Source of the DNA: Methylobacterium oryzihabitans | Lineage (GTDB): Bacteria; Pseudomonadota; Alphaproteobacteria; Rhizobiales; Beijerinckiaceae | Assembly (NCBI RefSeq): GCF_004004555.2 | Contig: NZ_SACP01000018.1 | Location: forward strand, 54,986 to 118,985 | Direction: 5' to 3' | DNA length: 64,000 nt | In this document: positions 59,046-64,000 of the stretch, piece after piece | How positions within the stretch are numbered: the first letter of the stretch is position 1 | How the letters are laid out: each line of letters starts with the position of its first letter | Made by a program: the position numbers and the translations under genes | Notes under the pieces: generated by a model | What the model was told of the DNA's origin: nothing | Databases searched by the model: none | The model's input: only the letters and a program-made list of their open reading frames with translations

Positions 59046-60135
59046 CCGCGAAGAGCGGCATCGCCAGGGCGGCGAGCAGGAACGCGACGGTGCCGGCCAT
59101 GCCGAACCAGCGGCCCTGGTGCAGGTCGAGCATCGCGGTGACGAGGCGCTCGCCGAGGGGTTCGGCGGCGTAGAGGGTCCTGCCCTCGATCCGCCCGTCG
59201 GGCCGGATCCGCCACTCGTCGCGGGCGCGGGGATGGGGGGCGTCGGCGGCGAGCGAGCGGATGCGGACCGTGCCGGCGGGGTTGCGCGGCACGCTCACGC
59301 TCGCCCAGGCGTAGGGGCCGGCGGCGGCCCGGAAGGCCGCGAAGGCCGGATCGAGGGCCGGGACGGGCCCGGCGCGGCCGGCCTCGTCGCGCGGGGGCCG
59401 CGCCTCCGCCGCCGGGGCACGGCCGGTGAGCAGCATCGTCGCCCCGGCGCGGTACCAGCCGTAGGACCACCACAGGCCGGTCAGCGCCATGACGAGGTAG
59501 AGCACCAGCACCCAGGTGCCGACGACCGCGTGCAGCGACCAGTAGAGAGGCCGGCCGCGGCGGCCGAGGGCGGGCTTCAGCCAGACCCGCCAGTCGCGCG
59601 CCCGCGAAGCCGGCCAGCGCAGGTAGAGCCCCGACAGGCTCAGGACGATCAGCCCGAACGCCGCCGCGCCGGTGATCTGCCGGCCCGGACCGTCGGGGCC
59701 GCCCGGCAGCGCCAGCCAGCGGTGCAGGCGCAGGACGAGCGCGAACGCCGCCTCGCCGCGGGCCTCGCCGAGGATGCGGCCGTCATAGGGGTCGAGGCGC
59801 AGGGTCTCGCCGCGCCCGGGCCGGCCGGGCTCGGGCGCCAGCCGCACCTGGGCCGACTCGCCGCTGGTGCCCGGCACGGTGACGGCGGTCACCCGCGCCC
59901 CCGGCCGTGCCTCGGCGAGGCGGGCGACCAGCCCGTCGGGCGTCAGGGCGGTGCGGCCCGCCGCCTCGACGGTCACGATCCCGGGATTGAGCGCGCGCAG
60001 GATCTCGTCCTCGAAGCTCATCGCGGCGCCGGTCAGCGCCATCGCCACCAGGACGAGGCCGGCGACGAGGCCGACGAACCAGTGGACCTGGAACAGCACG
60101 GCGCGCAGCCGCGTCTTGATCTCGCGCAAGGTCAC
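58957..60135 (-). CDS. PepSY-associated transmembrane protein
   Basis: The 392-residue protein has PepSY domains and four or five membrane helices (VHWFVGLVAGLVLVAMALTG, GAAAFGLIVLSLSGLYL, WVLVLYLVMALTGLWW, TVAFLLAALAMPLFAVTGLLLY). Histidines lie in the helices (FQVHWF, LRLHRWLAL, LYWSLHAVV, MLDLHQGRW). Proteins of this type are commonly encoded with siderophore receptors and may act as iron/heme reductases in the inner membrane. No receptor is present here. The start GTG at 60135 begins VTLREIKTRLRAVLFQ. The 3' end overlaps EamA. Confidence 0.85.
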   Translation of the reverse strand: MTLREIKTRLRAVLFQVHWFVGLVAGLVLVAMALTGAAMSFEDEILRALNPGIVTVEAAGRTALTPDGLVARLAEARPGARVTAVTVPGTSGESAQVRLAPEPGRPGRGETLRLDPYDGRILGEARGEAAFALVLRLHRWLALPGGPDGPGRQITGAAAFGLIVLSLSGLYLRWPASRARDWRVWLKPALGRRGRPLYWSLHAVVGTWVLVLYLVMALTGLWWSYGWYRAGATMLLTGRAPAAEARPPRDEAGRAGPVPALDPAFAAFRAAAGPYAWASVSVPRNPAGTVRIRSLAADAPHPRARDEWRIRPDGRIEGRTLYAAEPLGERLVTAMLDLHQGRWFGMAGTVAFLLAALAMPLFAVTGLLLYLGRRRSRRRIARAPAVPAAASR

Positions 60136-60549
60136 GCCCGCTCCCGCCAAGGATCTCGTGTGCGAAGATCGGTCCGGGCGGTTCCGAGCCGGAGCGATCC
60201 GATGAGATGTCGGCCCGCACGAACGAGGAGAGCAAGTCTGCACGACGCCGGAAGGACACCCCGGCTAAAGCCGGACGGCCCGTCGTGTCAATCATCGCGG
60301 CGATGAATGTCCATTCCGATCCAGTTTTTACTTATTGTAATTGACCTCCGTCAGCCGGACCACGACGGCAGCGTCCGGTCGAGGAACCGGCCGCCGTGGC
60401 GGCCCGGCACCGGGCCCGTCGCCGCCGGGCGTTCCTGCCCGTGCGACGCCGCGAGGCGCTTGTGTTCGCCCTCCGTCATCCTTAGGTTCCGGCGACTTAG
60501 AGGGACTCGCCGCGCCCGTCTCAGTCTTCGCGCGGCGCAGGAGAGAGCC
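60136..60549. promoter_or_regulatory. 414-bp divergent region between the PepSY gene and tatA
   Basis: Three palindromes are visible: CCGGCTAAAGCCGG (60261-60274), CATCGCGGCGATG (60293-60305) and TTACTTATTGTAA (60328-60340). The last lies in an AT-rich island unlike the rest of the region. They could serve the PepSY gene or tatA. No match to a known Irr or RirA box was found. Confidence 0.4.
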
Positions 60550-60813
60550 ATGGGTGGCACGAGCATCTGGCACTGGGTCGTCGTCGGCGTGATCGTCATG
60601 CTGCTGTTCGGCCGCGGCAAGGTTTCCGACCTGATGGGCGACGTCGCCAAGGGCATCAAGGCGTTCAAGAAGGGCATGGCCGACGACGAGCAGACCCCGG
60701 CCGCCGCCCCGCCGCCGGCGCCCCCGGTCTCCGCCAACGAGCCGGTCCGCACCCTGCCGCCGCACACCGAGCCGGTCCCGGCCGCGACGCCGGTCGACCG
60801 CAAGGTCGGCTGA
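60550..60813 (+). CDS. tatA: Twin-arginine translocase subunit TatA
   Basis: The 87-residue protein has the short TatA membrane helix (SIWHWVVVGVIVMLLFGRGK), the FGRG turn and an amphipathic helix (VSDLMGDVAKGIKAFKKGM). A Pro/Ala-rich tail follows. TatA forms the pore of the Tat system, which exports folded proteins such as the twin-arginine nucleotidase encoded at 33360. GCAGGAGAG precedes the ATG. It is followed by tatB after a 147-bp gap. Confidence 0.95.
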   Translation: MGGTSIWHWVVVGVIVMLLFGRGKVSDLMGDVAKGIKAFKKGMADDEQTPAAAPPPAPPVSANEPVRTLPPHTEPVPAATPVDRKVG

Positions 60814-60960
60814 ACGCGGCCGCCCCGCTTCGAGCGATCCGCCTGAGGAAATCGCGCTTTCTCCGGCGCGGATGGGTGACCGCCCCGGCCGGTCGGGTTT
60901 AGAGAGCCTGCTGCGGCGCGCCATCGCGCGCGGCCGCCGAAGGGGCAGGGCCGTCACGCC

Positions 60961-61479
60961 ATGTTCGATATGAGTTGGGGCGAGTTGATGCTGATCGGCG
61001 GCGTCGCGCTGGTCGTCATCGGCCCGAAGGACCTGCCGAAAGCCCTGCGGACCGTCGGGCAGGTCACGTCCAAGCTGAAGCGGATGGCCGGCGAGTTCCA
61101 CGCCCAGTTCAACGAGGCGATGCGCGAGGCCGAACTCGACGAGGTCCGCCGGGAGGTCGGCGAGATCAACCGCACCGTCTCGTCGGGGATGTCGGGCTTC
61201 AATCCGGTCCAGACCATCCGCAACGAACTCAAGGGCGCGGTGGACGGCATCAGCGCCTCGCCCTCCTACGACCCGCCCCCTCCGGCGCTGCCGGCGGTCG
61301 ATCCCGTGCCCGCGCCCGGCATTCCCGAGGCCGCGGCCGAGACGCTGGCGCCGGCCGCGGAACCCGCCGCGGAACCCGTCAAGCCCAGCGCCGACACCCT
61401 CGCGGCCGCGACCGCGCGCCTGCGCGCCGCCGCCCGGGCCGCCGCCCCCGCCCAGACCACGACAGGCGAGACGCCATGA
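60961..61479 (+). CDS. tatB: Twin-arginine translocase subunit TatB
   Basis: TatB helps TatC recognise twin-arginine signal peptides. The 172 residues begin MFDMSWGELMLIGGVALVVI, typical of TatB, with the membrane helix, GPKDLPKALR and a long amphipathic helix (LKRMAGEFHAQFNEAMRE). The tail is Ala/Pro-rich. The stop overlaps the tatC start by 4 nt. Confidence 0.95.
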   Translation: MFDMSWGELMLIGGVALVVIGPKDLPKALRTVGQVTSKLKRMAGEFHAQFNEAMREAELDEVRREVGEINRTVSSGMSGFNPVQTIRNELKGAVDGISASPSYDPPPPALPAVDPVPAPGIPEAAAETLAPAAEPAAEPVKPSADTLAAATARLRAAARAAAPAQTTTGETP

Positions 61480-62261
61480 CCACCGAGGCCGACGACGCGG
61501 AGATCGAGGCCTCGCGCGCGCCGCTGATCGACCACCTGATCGAGCTGCGGTCGCGGCTCATCAAGTCGCTCCTCGCCTTCGCGGTGGTGTTCTTCGTCTG
61601 CTTCTTCTTCGCCCCGCACATCTACAACGTGCTGGTCTACCCCTACGTAGCGGTGGTCGGGCCCGAGAAGGCGCGGCTGATCGCGACGCACTTCCTCGAG
61701 CAGGTGTTCACCAACATCAAGCTCAGCGTGTTCGGGGCGGCGTTCCTGTCGTTCCCGATCGTCGCGACCCAGGTCTACGCCTTCGTGGCGCCGGGCCTGT
61801 ACCGCAACGAGCGCCGGGCCTTCCTGCCCTACCTCGTCGCCACGCCGGTCTTCTTCGTGCTCGGCGCGCTGGTGGTGTTCTTCCTCGCCATGCCGCTGCT
61901 GATCCGGTTCTCGGTCAGCCTGCAGCAGATCGGCCAGCCCGGCGAGGCCACGATCGAGCTGCTGCCGAAGGTCGACGAGTACCTGTCGCTCATCATGACG
62001 CTGATCTTCGCGTTCGGGATCGCGTTCCAGTTGCCGGTGATCCTGACGCTGCTCGGGCAGATCGGGGTCATCGACTCGAAGTTCCTGGCCGAGAAGCGCC
62101 GCTACGCGATCGTGCTGGTCTTCGTCGCCGCCGCGATCCTGACGCCCCCGGACGTCATCAGCCAGCTCTCCCTGGCGGTGCCGATGATCCTCCTCTACGA
62201 GGCGTCGGTGATCTCGGTGCGGACGATGGAGAAGCGACGCGAGAAGGCGCGGGCGGAGTAG
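61476..62261 (+). CDS. tatC: Twin-arginine translocase subunit TatC
   Basis: TatC is the receptor for twin-arginine signal peptides, here 261 residues with six helices. Recognisable parts are APLIDHLIELRSRLIKSLLA at the N-terminus, VYAFVAPGLYRNERRAF (family signature loop, with the conserved Glu), FAFGIAFQLPVILTLL, and a final AAAILTPPDVISQLSLAVPM. Its start overlaps tatB by 4 nt. scpA/scpB do not precede the tat genes, as they commonly do in related bacteria. Confidence 0.96.
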   Translation: MTTEADDAEIEASRAPLIDHLIELRSRLIKSLLAFAVVFFVCFFFAPHIYNVLVYPYVAVVGPEKARLIATHFLEQVFTNIKLSVFGAAFLSFPIVATQVYAFVAPGLYRNERRAFLPYLVATPVFFVLGALVVFFLAMPLLIRFSVSLQQIGQPGEATIELLPKVDEYLSLIMTLIFAFGIAFQLPVILTLLGQIGVIDSKFLAEKRRYAIVLVFVAAAILTPPDVISQLSLAVPMILLYEASVISVRTMEKRREKARAE

Positions 62262-62313
62262 ATCCCGCCCCCGACCGCGCGGCTGTCCGGGGACAATTCC
62301 TCATAGCAGTCAA

Positions 62314-62337
62314 GCGCGTCTCCCTCGGGAGACGCGC
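62314..62337. terminator. Strong hairpin between convergent tatC and nagZ, possible terminator
   Basis: The arms GCGCGTCTCCC (62314-62324) and GGGAGACGCGC (62327-62337) are perfect over 11 bp with a 2-bp spacer. No T-run follows on either strand, so termination is only possible, not shown. Confidence 0.4.
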
Positions 62338-62463
62338 CCTGTAGCTTCCGCCGGACGGCCACGTTCGTGTCGGGAGCGGGAGATCAGCGCCGCATCTCGG
62401 GGCCATTGCCCGCCCCGCCGCAAGCCGTACAGGCAATGTCCCCGCCGGAACCGTCTCCCGGGC

Positions 62464-63474
62464 TCAGGCGGCCGCGGCGAGGCCGGCATCCAGGCGGGCG
62501 CGGGCCTCCGCCGCGTCGAAGCCGGAGGCGGGGGCGAGACGCGCGAGGGCGGCGTCGGCCCGGCGCAGGGCCTCGCCGGCGAGCACGGGGGCCGCCGCGA
62601 CGACGCCTTCCATCTCGGTGCGGTCGCCGTTGCAGTGCAGGCCGACGTCGCAGCCGGCGCGGAACGCCGCCTCCGTGCGCGAGCGGAAATCGCCCGAGAG
62701 CGCACGCATCGACAGGTCGTCGGTCATCAGCAGGCCGTCGTAGCCGATATGCCCGCGCACCACCTCGGCGATCACCCGGGCGGAGGTCGTCGCCGGGTTG
62801 TCGGGATCGATCGCCGTGAACACGACGTGGGCCGACATCGCCAGCGGCAGGTCGGCGAGCGCCCGGAACGGCCGGAAATCGTGGGCGTCGAGGCCGGCGC
62901 GGTCGGCCGTCACCACCGGCAGGGCGTGGTGGCTGTCGGCGCCGGCGCGGCCGTGGCCGGGCATGTGCTTGACCACCGGCAGCACGCCGCCCTCCATCAG
63001 CCCCTCGGCGACGGCGCGGCCGATGCGCGCCACGGTGTCGGGATCGGTGCCGTAGGCGCGCTCGCCGATCACGTCGTGGGCGCCGGGCACCGGCACGTCG
63101 AGCACCGGGGCGCAATCGACGTTGATGCCGACCGACGCGAGGTCGTGCGCCATCAGCCGGGCGCCGAGCCGGGCGAGGGCCGGCGCGTTCTCGGGGCCGC
63201 CGGCCCGCAGGTAGCTGCGGCCGGACGGGTAGGCGCGCCAGTGCGGCGGCCCCATCCGCTGCACCCGGCCGCCCTCCTGGTCGATGAGGACCGGCGCGTC
63301 GTCGCGCCCGACGGTCTCGCGCAGGGCCGCCGTGAGGGCCCGCACCTGCTCGGGCGTCTCGATGTTGCGCTTGAACAGGATGAAGCCCCACGGCCGAGCG
63401 TCGCGGAAGAAGGCGGCCTCCTCGCGACCGAGGGTCGGACCGGCACAGCCGAGGATCAGGGCAAGGCTCGTCAT
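62464..63474 (-). CDS. nagZ: Beta-N-acetylhexosaminidase
   Basis: NagZ removes N-acetylglucosamine from anhydro-muropeptides during peptidoglycan recycling. The 336-residue glycoside hydrolase family 3 enzyme has IDQEGGRVQRMGPPHWRAYP, the substrate loop VVKHMPGHGRAGADSHHALP with the Asp-His pair, and the nucleophile Asp in LLMTDDLSMRAL. The length is normal. It converges on tatABC, whereas in many Rhizobiales it lies upstream of scpAB-tatABC on one strand. A SPOR-domain gene lies upstream. Confidence 0.95.
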   Translation of the reverse strand: MTSLALILGCAGPTLGREEAAFFRDARPWGFILFKRNIETPEQVRALTAALRETVGRDDAPVLIDQEGGRVQRMGPPHWRAYPSGRSYLRAGGPENAPALARLGARLMAHDLASVGINVDCAPVLDVPVPGAHDVIGERAYGTDPDTVARIGRAVAEGLMEGGVLPVVKHMPGHGRAGADSHHALPVVTADRAGLDAHDFRPFRALADLPLAMSAHVVFTAIDPDNPATTSARVIAEVVRGHIGYDGLLMTDDLSMRALSGDFRSRTEAAFRAGCDVGLHCNGDRTEMEGVVAAAPVLAGEALRRADAALARLAPASGFDAAEARARLDAGLAAAA

Positions 63475-63649
63475 CGACGGCAGGTCTCGTCACGGGCTGG
63501 AGGAACGGGGGGCCGGCCGGGTCGCGGGCGGCAGTCAGGCTCGAATCCGCATCGGGTCGGGGACGCCGATTCGGCGCCGCACGTCAGGACTAGCCGATCG
63601 GCCGGTCCGGGGCTGTCCACCCCGCGCCACACCCGGCCGGTCCGGCGTC

Positions 63650-63675
63650 GGTTCAGTTCTTGGGTTCAGTTCTTG
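63650..63675. repeat. 13-bp tandem duplication at the end of the SPOR gene
   Basis: GGTTCAGTTCTTG occurs twice in a row (63650-63662 and 63663-63675). It covers the SPOR gene's stop codon (63666-63668) and the bases just beyond. It is probably a recent slippage event. Confidence 0.7.
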
Positions 63676-64000
63676 GCGACGAAGCACTGGCCGCCGGCAG
63701 CCTGGAGCTTGTTGCACAGGCTGGTGGCGTTCTCCTTCGCCATCGGCCCGACGCGGACGCGGTAGATCGACTTGCCGTTGACCTCGGCCTGACGGATCAG
63801 CGGCTGCTGACCGCCGAGTTCGGCGGCGTAGCGCTCCTGGGCCTGCTTGAAGGCGGCGCGGGCCTCGCTCTCGGTCGCGCGGACGGAGAGCTGGACCGAG
63901 AAGCCGCCGACCGCCGGCTGCGCGGCCGGAGCCGGCGCGGCGGAGGTGGCCTGCGGCTCGACCGCGGCCACCCGCGGCGGCGCGGCGGGCTTCGGCGGAG
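63666..64000 (-). CDS. SPOR domain-containing protein, N-terminus beyond window edge
   Basis: The reading frame is open to the right edge and carries a Pro/Ala-rich linker (PPKPAAPP, then APAPAAQPA). The SPOR domain follows (FSVQLSVRATESEARAAF and SIYRVRVGPMAKENATSLCN), ending AAGGQCFVAKN. SPOR domains bind denuded peptidoglycan glycan strands at the division septum. The N-terminal part, probably with a membrane anchor, is not in the window. An in-frame GTG at 63971 exists but is internal. Upstream of nagZ, this arrangement is usual in alphaproteobacteria. Confidence 0.85.
   Translation of the reverse strand, partial: PPKPAAPPRVAAVEPQATSAAPAPAAQPAVGGFSVQLSVRATESEARAAFKQAQERYAAELGGQQPLIRQAEVNGKSIYRVRVGPMAKENATSLCNKLQAAGGQCFVAKN

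Noticed and set aside
62314..62337. The 11-bp hairpin after tatC as a sure intrinsic terminator.
   Set aside because: There is no T-run on either strand, so it is listed only as a possible terminator.
1..64000. Search by eye for tRNA, rRNA and transposase genes.
   Set aside because: No cloverleaf with a GTTCGAATC-type arm, no rRNA-like stretch and no transposase frame was recognised. A dedicated tool could still find a divergent one.

Overview
The window looks like a chromosome segment of a very GC-rich alphaproteobacterium of the order Rhizobiales (Hyphomicrobiales), most likely Methylobacterium. The supports are the high GC content, the Rhizobiales-type orphan flagellar regulator FtcR/Rem, the flagellin type, the tatABC, lptCA, ispH and thrB gene types, an RPA-family replication initiator, and many dispersed palindromic repeats in the intergenic gaps. 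The genus is inferred from general familiarity and was not tested by a search.

Layout. 1-5.7 kb: the start of a hydantoinase/oxoprolinase gene, then a polyamine-type ABC importer whose binding protein is divergent from its ATPase and two permeases. 5.9-9.9 kb: a glycosyltransferase, ftcR and a flagellin gene. 10-16 kb: cvpA-purF, an SDR, a short DHFR-like protein, a small basic protein, and der with a YfgM-like membrane protein on the opposite strand. 16.3-21 kb: a fused indolepyruvate ferredoxin oxidoreductase and a DUF1989 protein. 21-26 kb: a four-carbon acid-sugar (L-threonate/erythronate) catabolic cluster: ltnD-otnI-otnK on one strand and a LacI regulator-otnC on the other, with a perfect 16-bp palindrome between them. 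26.4-32.6 kb: two antitoxin genes without toxins, two VOC proteins, a multi-PAS hybrid histidine kinase, a repeat-rich gap and a MaoC-like hydratase. 32.6-37 kb: ung, a UshA-like nucleotidase, hemH and a DUF3750 protein. 37-41 kb: a plasmid-type replication initiator with iteron-like repeats upstream, then kpsT- and kpsE-like export genes. 41.3-50.8 kb: a four-gene RND efflux operon (adaptor, two inner-membrane pumps, outer-membrane factor). 51-60 kb: DedA, small proteins, an MFS transporter, thrB, ispH, lptC-lptA, an EamA transporter and a PepSY membrane protein. 60.5-64 kb: tatABC, nagZ and the end of a SPOR-domain gene.

Functional units. Tight operons joined by 4-nt start/stop overlaps are the ABC importer, otnI-otnK, lacI-otnC, the efflux operon, lptC-lptA and tatB-tatC. 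Several neighbourhoods that are usually conserved are broken here: YfgM-Der without BamB, lptCA without lptB, nagZ and tatABC without scpAB, kpsT/kpsE without kpsM, and antitoxins without toxins.

The most unusual feature is the repeat content. One family consists of palindromes that begin TGANACG. At four of four gene ends where it occurs, the TGA is the stop codon of the adjacent gene. A second family consists of three ~170-bp near-palindromes whose arms contain GGAAGGAGATCCGGG. A third has GC-rich CCCTCCCCC arms, and a fourth is a 129-bp element bounded by TAATACCAACG/CATTGGTATAA. Candidate regulatory sites include two TTCA-N6-TGAA sites in the ABC importer's divergent promoter, a perfect CtrA box upstream of ftcR, and paired hairpins in the flagellin leader. 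No tRNA, rRNA, CRISPR array or transposase gene was recognised.
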